From NCBI GenBank assembly GCA_018820765.1, contig JAHJNN010000015.1, positions 62,001 through 126,000 of the forward strand: 64,000 nucleotides of DNA, written 5' to 3'. Source of the stretch: Gammaproteobacteria bacterium. GTDB lineage: Bacteria > Pseudomonadota > Gammaproteobacteria > Burkholderiales > Thiobacillaceae. This document shows, one piece after another, positions 33,750-43,184 of this stretch. Each line of letters begins with the position of its first letter. Position 1 is the first letter of the stretch. A model generated the notes under the pieces. It was not told the DNA's origin. It made no database searches and was given only the letters and a program-made list of their open reading frames with translations. A program made the translations under genes and the position numbers.

Positions 33750-34155
33750 CGCCATCCCCATTCACGTCATCACCCCGCCCGCGGGCGAACCCGGCCTGAC
33801 CGGCAATGCGCCGCCTTTGCTGCGCGAACTGGCCGAACAGGTGAAACGCCTGCTGGAGACCGGCGAATCCTCCGCCATCGACCTGTCCGCCTTGCCGCTC
33901 ACGCCCACCGATCTCGACTGGCTGCACGAGAAACTGGGGGCGGGCGAGATTGCCGTCACCCTGCAGGCCAGCGGCGAATCCACCCTGAACGAAACCGCCT
34001 GCCCCGGAATCTGGTGGGTGACGCATCGCAACGAGCAGGGCGCGGTCACCTCGCAGTTCATCGAGGTGGCCTTCGTGCCCGAACTGGTGAAGGCCCATCC
34101 CCAGGATGTGGCGATCGGTCTGGAAAATCTTGAGTTGATGATTTCCGACCTCTAA
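33739..34155 (+). CDS. HupH/HyaF-family hydrogenase expression protein
   Basis: A 138-residue protein with the C-terminal domain of the HupH/HyaF family (CPGIWWVTHRNEQGAVTSQFIEVAFVPELVK). HupH-type proteins help assemble iron-sulfur centres of the hydrogenase small subunit. At 138 residues it is shorter than HyaF or HupH (about 280) and covers roughly one domain. Start is ATG at 33739, inside the end of the protease gene. Confidence 0.82.
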   Translation: MSLDAIPIHVITPPAGEPGLTGNAPPLLRELAEQVKRLLETGESSAIDLSALPLTPTDLDWLHEKLGAGEIAVTLQASGESTLNETACPGIWWVTHRNEQGAVTSQFIEVAFVPELVKAHPQDVAIGLENLELMISDL

Positions 34156-34214
34156 GGTGAGTTGAGCGCTGTCGTGTATTGAGCTGTGGTCTTTTACGTC
34201 AGGAGGCTAGCATC

Positions 34215-35291
34215 ATGCAGGGTCCGTTGATCGACACACTCGCGCGGCAAGGCGTCACTCGCCGCACTTTCCTCAAGTACTGCGCCACCCTGGCCTCGAT
34301 GATGGCCTTGCCGCCTTCGGCGGGACGCGCCATGGCCGAGGCGATGGCCGCGGCCCGGCGGCCGTCGGTGATCTGGCTGCCGTTTCAGGAATGCACCGGC
34401 TGCACCGAGTCGATCACGCGTTCGCATTCGCCCACACTGGAAGGCATGATCTTCGACATGATCTCGCTCGACTATCAGGTGACGATCATGGCCGCAGCCG
34501 GCCACCAGGCCGAGGAAGCCCTGCGCAACGCGATGCTGGAGAACGACGGCAAGTACCTCCTCGTGGTGGACGGCTCGATCCCCATGGGCGATCCGGGGTA
34601 CGGCACTCACGGGGGACACAGCTTCGTCGATCACCTGCAGCAGGCAGCCAAAGGCGCGGCCGCCATCATCGCCGTGGGCACCTGCGCATCCTACGGCGGC
34701 ATCCCGAAAGCCAACCCGAACCCGACCGGCGCGGTGTCGGTGTCCGACATCATCAAGGACAAGCCCATCGTCAACATTCCCGGCTGCCCGCCGATTCCGG
34801 TGGTGATGACCGGCGTGCTGGCGCATTACCTCACCTTCGGCAGCCTGCCCGAACTCGACGCCAAGGGCCGGCCCAAAGCCTTCTTCGGCGAAACCATCCA
34901 CGACCGCTGCTACCGCCGCCCGTTCTACGACCAGGGCAAGTTCGCCAAGACCTTCGACGACGAGGGCGCGCGCCGCGGCTGGTGCCTGTTCGAGCTGGGC
35001 TGCAAGGGCCCGGTGACCTACAACGCCTGCGCCACCGTGAAATGGAACGGCGGCACCTCGTGGCCGGTGGAATCCGGGCACGGCTGCCTGGGCTGCTCCG
35101 AACCCGATTTCTGGGACGCCGGCGGCTTCTACAAGGCGCTGTCGGTGCCGGCCGATCCGCTCAAGCTCGCCGCAGCCGCTGCGGTGGTGGGCGCGGGTGC
35201 GGGCGTGGCGGTGAGCTTCGCCAACCGTGCCAAGAAGGGTGCCGCCAAGAAGGCGCATCAACCGATCACGCTGGCCGATTTGGAGAAATAA
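34215..35291 (+). CDS. hynS: [NiFe]-hydrogenase small subunit, Tat-exported
   Basis: A 358-residue precursor. The Tat signal TRRTFLK (15-21) is followed by a hydrophobic stretch, then the proximal-cluster motif C60-TG-C63, GTCASYGG, GCPPIP, distal-cluster segment DRCYRR..GWCLFELGCKG and medial GCLGCSE. The proximal site has only the standard cysteines, not the six-cysteine set of membrane-bound O2-tolerant MBH. A C-terminal hydrophobic anchor (LKLAAAAAVVGAGAGVAVSFAN) is present. AGGAGG lies 8 bases before the ATG. The isp1-isp2 genes between small and large subunits mark this as a group 1e (Isp) hydrogenase. Confidence 0.96.
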   Translation: MQGPLIDTLARQGVTRRTFLKYCATLASMMALPPSAGRAMAEAMAAARRPSVIWLPFQECTGCTESITRSHSPTLEGMIFDMISLDYQVTIMAAAGHQAEEALRNAMLENDGKYLLVVDGSIPMGDPGYGTHGGHSFVDHLQQAAKGAAAIIAVGTCASYGGIPKANPNPTGAVSVSDIIKDKPIVNIPGCPPIPVVMTGVLAHYLTFGSLPELDAKGRPKAFFGETIHDRCYRRPFYDQGKFAKTFDDEGARRGWCLFELGCKGPVTYNACATVKWNGGTSWPVESGHGCLGCSEPDFWDAGGFYKALSVPADPLKLAAAAAVVGAGAGVAVSFANRAKKGAAKKAHQPITLADLEK

Positions 35292-35293
35292 GC

Positions 35294-35953
35294 ATGAACG
35301 ATCTGCAATTTCTGACCTGGGTGCGTGGCACCGGCCTCGATATCGCCGTGGGAATTTTTCTCCTGGGCGTGCTGTGGCGCCTGATCGAGATATATACGCT
35401 GGGCCGCAAGAAGGACCTCGCCGCGCCACGCCACGCCGCCGGCGCCTCCGGCCTGCACACCGTGTTCCGCCGCTCGCTGCCGCCGCCGGGCATGCTGAAG
35501 CGGTCGCCGGTGAGCTACATCGGTGGCTACATCTTCCACATCGGGCTGGCCGTCATCGTGTTCCTGGGCGCCCCGCACATCCTCCTGATCACCAACCTCA
35601 CCGGCCTGTCGTGGCCCGGGCTGCCTACGCAGTTCATCGACCTGGTGACGGTGGTGACGATGGCGGCGATGGTGGTGATGCTGGTCGACCGCATCAACAA
35701 GCCGGTCAAGCGTTTTCTTTCCACCTTCGAGGACTGGTTCACCTGGGCGGTGACTTTCCTGCCGGTGCTGACCGGCTGGCTGGCGGTGCAGCATCTCCTG
35801 CTGCCCTACACCACGATGCTGGCGCTGCATATCCTCTCTGCGGAAATCCTGCTGGTGGTGCTGCCCTTCACCAAGCTGTTCCACGCCTTCACGCTGTTCG
35901 GCTCGCGCTGGTACAACGGTAGTGCGAACGCGCGCAAGGGGGTGCCGGTATGA
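35294..35953 (+). CDS. isp1: Isp1, cytochrome b membrane subunit
   Basis: A 219-residue membrane protein with five predicted helices and NarI-like heme b histidines (for example YIFHIGLAVIVF, and ALHILSAEIL with TKLFHAFT). In Isp-type hydrogenases it passes electrons between the periplasmic dimer and the cytoplasmic Isp2 or the quinone pool. It starts 2 bases after the small subunit stop. Confidence 0.93.
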   Translation: MNDLQFLTWVRGTGLDIAVGIFLLGVLWRLIEIYTLGRKKDLAAPRHAAGASGLHTVFRRSLPPPGMLKRSPVSYIGGYIFHIGLAVIVFLGAPHILLITNLTGLSWPGLPTQFIDLVTVVTMAAMVVMLVDRINKPVKRFLSTFEDWFTWAVTFLPVLTGWLAVQHLLLPYTTMLALHILSAEILLVVLPFTKLFHAFTLFGSRWYNGSANARKGVPV

Positions 35954-36129
35954 GCAGGGAGCAGGGGCCCCGCTTTGCGTGGATGCGACCGGCCGCGAAA
36001 ACGCAGTTTCGGCGCAAGCTAACTTGCCAGGGCAAGTTAAGCCACGTAATGGCGGCCGAAGCCAATACCGGCTGTGACCGACACGATAGCCGCGGAATCA
36101 CACGGAAGCTTAAGGAGGGAGCGGTATGA
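35950..36129 (+). CDS. Possible 59-residue protein coupled to isp1
   Basis: The ATG at 35950 overlaps the isp1 stop by four bases (ATGA) and opens a 59-codon frame ending TGA at 36127-36129. The product is basic (MSREQGPRFAWMRPAAK..) with two cysteines and no membrane helix. Within it lies a perfect 9-bp hairpin (TAACTTGCC AG GGCAAGTTA, about 36019-36038). It matches no family I know; it may be a real coupled gene or simply spacer DNA that stays open by chance. Confidence 0.3.
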   Translation: MSREQGPRFAWMRPAAKTQFRRKLTCQGKLSHVMAAEANTGCDRHDSRGITRKLKEGAV

Positions 36130-36173
36130 ACGCGCCCGATCCGCTGACGACCGCCAAGGAGAAAGCCCGATGA
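36126..36173 (+). CDS. Possible 15-residue leader-type peptide before isp2
   Basis: An ATG at 36126 with a very strong AAGGAGGG site opens a 15-codon frame (MNAPDPLTTAKEKAR) whose TGA overlaps the isp2 ATG (ATGA at 36170). It also overlaps the end of the 59-codon frame in the same ATGA way. Such an arrangement would couple translation of isp2 to this mini-frame. Whether the peptide has a function is unknown. Confidence 0.35.
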   Translation: MNAPDPLTTAKEKAR

Positions 36174-37432
36174 GCGCCTCACTGGACAAAGTCACGCAAA
36201 CCCTCAAGGAAGTCATCGACGCGCCCATCGCCAGCTATTTCGATAGCTGCGTGCATTGCGGACTGTGCGCCGAGGCCTGCCTGTTCTACACCGAGACCGG
36301 CGATCCCAAATACACGCCGATCCACAAGGTGGAGCCGTTGCGCCGCGTCTACGAGCAGGAATACACGCTGCTCGGGCGCCTGATGAAGATGGTGGGCCTG
36401 TCCAAGCCGATCACCGACGAGGAGCTCGGCGAGTGGCAGGAACTGGTCTACGACAGCTGCACGCTGTGCGGGCGCTGCTCCATGGTCTGTCCGGTGGGCA
36501 ACGACATCGTCTACATGGTCCGCAAGTTCCGCGAGGGGATGGCGGTGTCCGGCCACGTTCCCGACGGCATCCGTGGCGCTACCAAGCGCACGGTGGAAAT
36601 CGGCGGGCCGATGGGCCTGAAGTGGCCGGCCGTCGCCAACGTGCTGAGGAAGGCCGAGGAGGCCACCGGCGTGACGATCCCGGTGGACAAGGAAGGCGCC
36701 GACTATCTGGTGCTGCTGTCGTCGATGGAGATCGTCAACTACCCGGAATACATCGAAGCGCTGGCCAAGATCTTCCACAAGGCGGGGATCAGCTTCACGC
36801 TCGCGTCGGACGCCTTCGAGGCGACCAACGCCGGCATCCAGATCGGTGCGTCCGATCTCGCCAAGGTGATCGTCACGCGCATCGTCGATGCCGCCGAACG
36901 GCTGAAGGTGAAATACGTGCTGTCGCCCGAGTGCGGCCACGCTTACATGGCGATCCGCTGGGAAGGGCCCAACCTGATCGGCCGCCCCTTCGGCTTCAAG
37001 GTCGTGCATGTGCTGGAGCTGCTCGATCAGCTGCGCCAGGAGGGCGTGCTGAAGATGAAGGGCATGTTCAAGGATCCGCTCATCCTGCACGACCCCTGCC
37101 AGATCGTGCGCCGCGGCGGCGTGCTGCAGGCGCCCGAGGCACTGATCCGGCAGGTGGCGGAGAACTACATCCCGATCGCCGACCAGCAGAAATGGAACTG
37201 GTGCTGCGGCGGCGGCGGCGGTGCGTCGGCGATCCACACCGAAGAAGCGGAAGCGCTGCGTGCCAAGGCCTTCGGCGTCAAGAAGCGCCAGATCGAGGAG
37301 GCGGGCGTCGGCACCATGGTGACGTTCTGCGCCAACTGCCGCATCACCATCGAGGAGGCACTCGACCATTACGAGATGAATACCAAACTGCTCGGCCTGA
37401 CCGAACTGCTGGCAGAACACCTGGAGGACTGA
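36170..37432 (+). CDS. isp2: Isp2, HdrD-like iron-sulfur subunit
   Basis: A 420-residue cytoplasmic protein like heterodisulfide reductase subunit D. Two [4Fe-4S] ferredoxin motifs (CVHCGLCAEAC with C at about 24, and CTLCGRCSMVCP) are followed by two CCG-type domains (DPCQIVRRGG..CCGGGGGAS and CANC). With Isp1 it forms the electron-transfer module of group 1e hydrogenases. Start at 36170 has AAGGAG 9 bases before it. The large subunit follows after 4 bases. Confidence 0.94.
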   Translation: MSASLDKVTQTLKEVIDAPIASYFDSCVHCGLCAEACLFYTETGDPKYTPIHKVEPLRRVYEQEYTLLGRLMKMVGLSKPITDEELGEWQELVYDSCTLCGRCSMVCPVGNDIVYMVRKFREGMAVSGHVPDGIRGATKRTVEIGGPMGLKWPAVANVLRKAEEATGVTIPVDKEGADYLVLLSSMEIVNYPEYIEALAKIFHKAGISFTLASDAFEATNAGIQIGASDLAKVIVTRIVDAAERLKVKYVLSPECGHAYMAIRWEGPNLIGRPFGFKVVHVLELLDQLRQEGVLKMKGMFKDPLILHDPCQIVRRGGVLQAPEALIRQVAENYIPIADQQKWNWCCGGGGGASAIHTEEAEALRAKAFGVKKRQIEEAGVGTMVTFCANCRITIEEALDHYEMNTKLLGLTELLAEHLED

Positions 37433-37436
37433 GCCC

Positions 37437-39227
37437 ATGACCACAGCACAACGCGTCGTCGTCGATCCCATCACCCGCATCGAGGGCCACCTGCGCATCG
37501 AGGCGGAAACCGACGCCGACGGCAAGATCACGAGTGCCTATTCCGCCGGCACCATGGTGCGCGGCATCGAGATCATCCTGCGCGGACGCGACCCGCGCGA
37601 CGCCTGGGCCTTCGCCCAGCGCATCTGCGGCGTCTGCACCCTGGTGCACGGCATCGCCTCGGTGCGTTCGGTGGAGGATGCGCTGCATCGCGCCATCCCC
37701 AGCTACAGCATTCCTGCGAACGCCGAACTGATCCGCAACCTGATGATCGCGGCGCAGTTCGTGCACGACCACGTGATGCACTTCTATCACCTGCACGCGC
37801 TCGACTGGGTCGACGTGGTGTCGGCGCTGAAGGCCGACCCCAAGGCCACCTCGGCGCTGGCGCAATCGATCTCCGGCTATTCGAAATCGTCGCCGGGCTA
37901 CTTCGCCGACGCGCAGAAGAAGGTGAAGACCTTCGTCGAGCAGGGCCAGCTCGGCATCTTCGCCAACGCCTACTGGGGCCACCCCGCCTACAAGCTGCCG
38001 CCGGAAGCGAACCTGATGGCGGTGGCGCATTACCTCGACGCGCTCGCCTGGCAGCGCGACGTGGTCAAGCTGCACGCCATTTTCGGCGGCAAGAACCCGC
38101 ACCCCAACTTCGTGGTGGGCGGCGTGCCCTCGGCCATTTCGGTGCAGAGCGGCACCGGCTCGGGCAAGGGGCCGTATCATCGCGGCGGCCAGGATGCCAC
38201 CGCGCTCAACATGGTCGGCCTGCAGACGGTTGCCAACGTCATCAAGCAGATGCGCGAATTCGTCGATCAGGTCTACGTGCCGGACACCCTCGCCATTGCC
38301 GGTTTCTACAAGGACTGGGCCGGGCGCGGCGAGGGCCTCGGCAATTTCCTGTCGTTCGGCGACCTGCCGGCCAAGGGATTCTGGGATCCGGATTCCTACC
38401 TCATCCCGCGCGGCATCATCCTCAACCGCGACCTCTCCACCATCCATCCGATCGACCTCGATGCGGACAACGAGATCCAGGAATACGTCAGCCACTCCTG
38501 GTACACCTACAGCGAGGGCGACGCGCAGGGCCTGCACCCGTTCCGGGGCGAGACCGAACTCAACTACACCGGCCCGAAGCCGCCCTACGAGCACCTCGAT
38601 GTCGCGCAGAAATACTCCTGGCTGAAATCGCCGCGCTGGAAGGGCCACGCCATGGAAGTCGGCCCGCTCGCCCGCGTGCTGATGATGGTCGCCAAGGGCG
38701 ACAAGCAGGCCAAGGAACTGGTCGACCTGACGCTGAAGACGCTCGACGTGCCGGTCGATGCCCTGTACTCCACCCTCGGCCGCACGGCCGCGCGCACGCT
38801 GGAAACCAAGATCCTGGCCGACGCCATGCAGGGCTGGTTCGACCAGCTGCTGGCCAACATCAAGGCGGGCGATGTGCGCACCTTCAACGACCAGTACTGG
38901 GATCCGTCGACCTGGCCCAAGCACATGCAGGGCGTCGGCCTGATGGAAGCGCCGCGCGGCGGGCTCTCCCACTGGATCGTCATCGACGACGCCAGGATCA
39001 GCAACTACCAGGCGGTGGTGCCCAGCACCTGGAACGCCGGCCCGCGCGACGCGAATGGCCAGCCGGGCGCCTACGAGGCGGCGCTGCAGGACAATCACGT
39101 GATGCACGATCCGAAACAGCCGATCGAGATCCTGCGCACCATCCATTCCTTCGACCCCTGCATCGCCTGCGCGGTGCACGTGACCGATCCTGACGGCGAG
39201 GAACTGGTGCAGGTGAAGATCAAGTAA
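37437..39227 (+). CDS. hynL: [NiFe]-hydrogenase large subunit
   Basis: A 596-residue catalytic subunit. The NiFe ligands are C64 and C67 in RICGVC and C575 and C578 in DPCIACAVH. A 15-residue tail after H581 should be cut off by the protease encoded at 33279. The protein has no signal and would be exported with the Tat-bearing small subunit. It oxidises H2 in the periplasm. hupE follows. Confidence 0.97.
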   Translation: MTTAQRVVVDPITRIEGHLRIEAETDADGKITSAYSAGTMVRGIEIILRGRDPRDAWAFAQRICGVCTLVHGIASVRSVEDALHRAIPSYSIPANAELIRNLMIAAQFVHDHVMHFYHLHALDWVDVVSALKADPKATSALAQSISGYSKSSPGYFADAQKKVKTFVEQGQLGIFANAYWGHPAYKLPPEANLMAVAHYLDALAWQRDVVKLHAIFGGKNPHPNFVVGGVPSAISVQSGTGSGKGPYHRGGQDATALNMVGLQTVANVIKQMREFVDQVYVPDTLAIAGFYKDWAGRGEGLGNFLSFGDLPAKGFWDPDSYLIPRGIILNRDLSTIHPIDLDADNEIQEYVSHSWYTYSEGDAQGLHPFRGETELNYTGPKPPYEHLDVAQKYSWLKSPRWKGHAMEVGPLARVLMMVAKGDKQAKELVDLTLKTLDVPVDALYSTLGRTAARTLETKILADAMQGWFDQLLANIKAGDVRTFNDQYWDPSTWPKHMQGVGLMEAPRGGLSHWIVIDDARISNYQAVVPSTWNAGPRDANGQPGAYEAALQDNHVMHDPKQPIEILRTIHSFDPCIACAVHVTDPDGEELVQVKIK

Positions 39228-39256
39228 TGAAATCCTTCCAACCCGGAGAACACGCA

Positions 39257-39835
39257 ATGAACCCGATGACACCTTCACGCACGTTTGCACTGGCCACCTT
39301 GATCCTGTTCGCCGGGAGCGCATCCGCGCACACCGGCGATCACGCCACCGTCACCGGCTTTGCCGGCGGACTGGCGCACCCCCTCTTGGGGCTGGACCAT
39401 CTGCTCGCCATGATCGCAATCGGCCTGTGGGCGGCGCAGCAGGGCGGGCGGGTGCTGTGGGCGGTGCCTGCGGCCTTCGTCGGCGCGATGGTTTTGGGGG
39501 GCGGACTGGCTTGGTCGGGCATCGCGCTGCCGCAGGTCGAGACCGTCATCGCGCTGTCGGTGCTGGTGCTGGGACTGCTGGTCGCCACCCGCCGCCGGTG
39601 GGCGGCGACGGCCGGCATGGCGATCGCCGCCGGTTTCGCGCTGTTCCACGGTTACGCCCACGGACAGGAAATGCCGTCGGCCGCCTCGCCCGCGCTGTAC
39701 GCCCTGGGCTTCGTGCTGGCCACACTGGGCCTGCATGGCGCGGGCATCGCCGGCAGCCTGATCGGCCGCCGCGCAGTCCAGTGGGCAGGCGCCGGCATCG
39801 CCGCCGGCGGCCTGGCGCTGATCTTCGCCCTGTGA
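39257..39835 (+). CDS. hupE: HupE/UreJ-family membrane protein
   Basis: A 192-residue protein with a signal peptide ending at ASA-HTGDH and about six helices. The HPLLGLDHLLAM motif of HupE/UreJ nickel permeases is present. It probably supplies nickel or cobalt for the hydrogenase. The ATG at 39257 has GGAGAA upstream; an earlier ATG at 39227 overlaps the large-subunit stop but gives a poorer signal peptide. The V-ATPase operon starts 4 bases after its stop. Confidence 0.9.
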   Translation: MNPMTPSRTFALATLILFAGSASAHTGDHATVTGFAGGLAHPLLGLDHLLAMIAIGLWAAQQGGRVLWAVPAAFVGAMVLGGGLAWSGIALPQVETVIALSVLVLGLLVATRRRWAATAGMAIAAGFALFHGYAHGQEMPSAASPALYALGFVLATLGLHGAGIAGSLIGRRAVQWAGAGIAAGGLALIFAL

Positions 39836-39839
39836 GCCG

Positions 39840-40157
39840 ATGGACGCGCAGCTGCAGCGTCTGCTGAAAACCGAAGCCCGCGCTCAGGGCATCATCGATG
39901 ACGCCAGCCGGCAACGCCAGCGCCTGATCGACGAAGCCTTGGCCGCCGCGCGCGAGGCCGAGGCGCGTTTCGAAGCGGGCCGGAGCGAGCTGCGCGCGCC
40001 TTTCCTGCACGAAGCGCAGGGTCGCGCCGAACAGGCCGTGGCTGAACTCGCACGCAAATATGGCGAACGCCAGCGCATGCTGCGCGAACTGGCATCGCGC
40101 CACGAAACCGAGGCAGTGGATGCGGCCCTGACCCTGTTGCTCGACCCGACCGTATGA
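39840..40157 (+). CDS. V/A-type ATPase peripheral stalk subunit (G/H type)
   Basis: A 105-residue, highly charged, almost purely helical protein (heptad pattern throughout, rich in E, R, A), as expected for the small stalk subunit (AtpH/NtpF) that pairs with subunit E. It is the first gene of the ATPase set and starts 4 bases after hupE. Identification rests on composition and place in the operon. Confidence 0.75.
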   Translation: MDAQLQRLLKTEARAQGIIDDASRQRQRLIDEALAAAREAEARFEAGRSELRAPFLHEAQGRAEQAVAELARKYGERQRMLRELASRHETEAVDAALTLLLDPTV

Positions 40158-40219
40158 CGCGTTTCCCTCCCTGACGGGAAGGGGAGGGTGAGAGTCCCCG
40201 ATCACGCTGCCAGATAACC

Positions 40220-41263
40220 ATGTCCGCCTACCTCAACACCCGCGTCAGCCTGTATGCCGGCCGCCTCTGGCGGGATGAGGAACTCGACGCGCTCGTCAAC
40301 CTGCCGGATGACGCTGTGGCCGACACGCTGATCCAGCACGAGCTGCCGCAACTGGCGGCGGGTTACGCCCGCGAGCCTGGCCGGCAACAGGATCCCCGCT
40401 CGCTGGAACAACGCATCATTGCGCAAATCCTCGACGAGACGCAGGTGCTGATCCGGCCATTGTCCGGCGCCGCACGCGCGTTCCTGACTTTCTGGACCGC
40501 GCGTTTCGAAATTTCCAACGTGAAGACGCTGCTGCGCAGCAAGCTGAGGGACGAACGGCCTGCCGCCGTGCTCGCACGGCTGACGCCGATGGGGGCATTC
40601 GGCCGGCTCGACAACCAGGACCTGGCGCATGCCGAGGATGTCGGCGAACTGTTGCGCCGGCTGGAGGCCGGCCACTACGCCAGCATTGTGCGCCATGCCC
40701 GGCGCGCCTTCGAACAGAGCCACGATCCGTTCAGCCTGGATGCGGCGCTGGATCATGGCTACTACGAAGGGCTGACCCTGCGTGCCCAGCCGCTGGAAGA
40801 CGCGGTGGGTGCACCCTTCCGCAGCCTGATGGCGAACCTCATCGACCGCATCAACCTGGTCTGGCTGCTGCGTTACCGCTTCAATTACAAGCTGCCGCCG
40901 GCGCAGGTGTATTACCTGCTGGTGGGCTCGCGCTACAGCCTGCCCGGTTCGCGGCTGCAGGAACTGGCCGCGCTGGACAGCCTGGAAGCGGTGCTGGATG
41001 CATTGCCTTCAGCCTTGCAGTCTCAATTGACCGGCGTGACCGACATTCCCGGCGTGTTCGCCCGCATGGAACACGACGCCGCCGAGCAGGCACTGCGGGT
41101 GTTGCGTTCCAGCGCGCCCGACATTGCCCGCGCGTTTGCCTACCTGATCCTGCGCGAGCGCGACCTGCGTGCCGTCCGTGCGGTGCTGCGCGGCCGCCAT
41201 CTCGGCCTGGCCGCTGCCGATATCCGCCAGGCCCTGCAACGTGTTCCCGCCGAGGTGGCCTGA
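40220..41263 (+). CDS. ntpC: V/A-type ATPase subunit C (d)
   Basis: A 347-residue helical protein of the AC39/NtpC family, the socket linking the central stalk to the rotor ring. Typical features are the YLNTRVS opening, EISNVKTLLRSK, and a DLRAVRAVLRGRHLGL end. The 62-base gap before it has a CCCTCCC/GGGAGGG hairpin. Its TGA shares one base with the ATG of the next gene. Confidence 0.88.
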   Translation: MSAYLNTRVSLYAGRLWRDEELDALVNLPDDAVADTLIQHELPQLAAGYAREPGRQQDPRSLEQRIIAQILDETQVLIRPLSGAARAFLTFWTARFEISNVKTLLRSKLRDERPAAVLARLTPMGAFGRLDNQDLAHAEDVGELLRRLEAGHYASIVRHARRAFEQSHDPFSLDAALDHGYYEGLTLRAQPLEDAVGAPFRSLMANLIDRINLVWLLRYRFNYKLPPAQVYYLLVGSRYSLPGSRLQELAALDSLEAVLDALPSALQSQLTGVTDIPGVFARMEHDAAEQALRVLRSSAPDIARAFAYLILRERDLRAVRAVLRGRHLGLAAADIRQALQRVPAEVA

Positions 41264-43158
41264 TGCTGCGCGCCGAACCACTCTGCAAAATCCAGCTGCT
41301 GATGCTGGCCTCCGAAGCGCAGGATGCCGCACTGGCACTGGCCCGCTTCGGCGTCTTCAACCCGGCGCCCTGTGCGCTGGAGTCGCTCGGGGAATCGCCC
41401 GCCGTCGACTATCGCGAAGCCTGGCTGGAAGCCGAGGCCCGCTTGTCGAAACTGCTGGAACAGTGCGGCGATACCGGCCCCCTGGGCATTCCGGCCGATG
41501 CCGAAGCACCGGCACTGGCCGACCTGCAGGAATTGAACCACTGGCTGAAGGATGTGTGGGTCTCCTGCCTGGCGTGTCACGATAGCGAGACGCAGATCGA
41601 GGACGCACGCAATCATCTCGTTGCCCTGGAAGAAACGCTCGCCAAGCTGGAGCGCCTGAACGTGGATCTTGCGCATCTGTTGCGCGCTGACAGCTTGCTG
41701 GCCGTCAGCATCGGCAGCCTGCCTGTGGCGGGGCTCAAGCGCGTGACCGAGGCCCTGGCCATGACCGGCCACCTGGTTTCGCGCTTCGATCAGGTGGGTG
41801 AACAGGTATTTGCGGTGATTGCCGGCCCGCGCACCCGGCAGGACGAAGTGCGCGGCGTGCTGGCGCAGGCCGGCTGGCGAGAACTGCCGGTGCCGGACGA
41901 GTTGCGCACCCATCCGCAGGCCGCGCGAACCTGGATGGAAGAAGAACGCACCCGCCTGAACATGCAATCCGGCGCGGCATGCCAGATCATGGACGGGCTG
42001 CGCGACCGGTTCGGTCCGCGTCTGCACGAAGCGCGCCTGCGCCTCGCCCTGGCGCGCCCGCTGGCCGAAGCCGCGCTGGCCGGGGTGCGTGGCAAGGGTG
42101 GGCTGGCCGCCCTGTCGGGCTGGGTTCCCAAACGTCAGCTTGACGCGCTGCGCGACACGCTGGATGGGCATTTTCACGGGCGCTTCTGGCTCGATGTCCG
42201 CGAGCCCACCGCCGGCGAAATCGCCGAAGTCCCTTCGCTGGTGCGTTATCCAGGCTGGCTCAAGCCCTTCGTGCCGCTGGTGAAAAGCTACGGCATCCCC
42301 CGTTACGGCGAGTTCGACCCGGCGCTGCCGTTCGCCTTCACCTACCTGCTGCTGTTCGGCGCCATGTTCGGCGACATCGGCCACGGTGCGGTGATCCTGC
42401 TGCTGTCTGCCGCCCTGACCCGGCGGCTCGGACGCATGGCCTGGGTGGGTATCGCAGCAGGCGCGGCATCGATGCTGTTCGGCCTCTTCTACGGCAGCAT
42501 CTTCGGCTACGAGACCCTCATCGAGCCGCTGTGGCTGTCGCCGTTGCACGACCCGATCCGCGCGCTGACCATCGCGGTGAGCTTCGGCGTCGGCTTCATC
42601 GTGTTCACGCTGCTGGTCAATGCACGCAACAAATTCATGGCCGGCCAGGTCGGCGAGGCACTGTTCGATTCCACCGGCCTGGCTGGCCTGGTGTTTTATC
42701 TGGGCGCGGTCGGCAGCGTGGTCAGCCTCGCCGGCGCAGCCGATCTTGCCCAGCCGGCTGGCGTGCTGGCAGGGATTGGCATCGTCACGATTGCAGCGTT
42801 CAAATGGGTCGAGGCCAAGGCCGGGCTGGGCGAACGGATTCTGGTGACCGCCATCGAGACGCTGGAAACCGGCATCAACCTGTTCGCCAACACCCTGTCG
42901 TTCATGCGGGTGGCGGCATTCAGCCTCAATCACGTCGCACTGGCGCTGGCGATCTTCACCCTGGCCAACGGCTTGGGTACGGCCGGCCACTGGCTCACGA
43001 TCGTGCTGGGCAATATCGTCATCATCGTGCTCGAAGGCGGCATCGTCGCCATCCAGGCGCTGCGCCTGATGTATTACGAAGGGTTCTCGCGCTTCTTCAG
43101 CGGGGACGGAACGGAATTCGTGCCGTTGCGGCTGTCGTCGCAGCAGGCCAGGGTTTGA
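41263..43158 (+). CDS. ntpI: V/A-type ATPase subunit I (a), membrane stator
   Basis: A 631-residue protein: cytoplasmic coiled-coil half to about 330, then seven predicted helices starting near AFTYLLLFGAMFGDIGHG. The final helices hold a conserved arginine (LRLMYYEGFSRFF region nearby, and SFMRVAAFSLNH) expected to face the ring glutamate. It forms the ion half-channels. Confidence 0.92.
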   Translation: MLRAEPLCKIQLLMLASEAQDAALALARFGVFNPAPCALESLGESPAVDYREAWLEAEARLSKLLEQCGDTGPLGIPADAEAPALADLQELNHWLKDVWVSCLACHDSETQIEDARNHLVALEETLAKLERLNVDLAHLLRADSLLAVSIGSLPVAGLKRVTEALAMTGHLVSRFDQVGEQVFAVIAGPRTRQDEVRGVLAQAGWRELPVPDELRTHPQAARTWMEEERTRLNMQSGAACQIMDGLRDRFGPRLHEARLRLALARPLAEAALAGVRGKGGLAALSGWVPKRQLDALRDTLDGHFHGRFWLDVREPTAGEIAEVPSLVRYPGWLKPFVPLVKSYGIPRYGEFDPALPFAFTYLLLFGAMFGDIGHGAVILLLSAALTRRLGRMAWVGIAAGAASMLFGLFYGSIFGYETLIEPLWLSPLHDPIRALTIAVSFGVGFIVFTLLVNARNKFMAGQVGEALFDSTGLAGLVFYLGAVGSVVSLAGAADLAQPAGVLAGIGIVTIAAFKWVEAKAGLGERILVTAIETLETGINLFANTLSFMRVAAFSLNHVALALAIFTLANGLGTAGHWLTIVLGNIVIIVLEGGIVAIQALRLMYYEGFSRFFSGDGTEFVPLRLSSQQARV

Positions 43159-43184
43159 TGGAATTTTTTAAAAGGGGAGTGGAC

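Noticed and set aside
34215-35291. Six-cysteine proximal cluster of O2-tolerant group 1d hydrogenases in the small subunit.
   Set aside because: The motif is C60-T-G-C63 with T and E following, so the two extra cysteines next to the proximal cluster are absent; isp1-isp2 order also points to group 1e.
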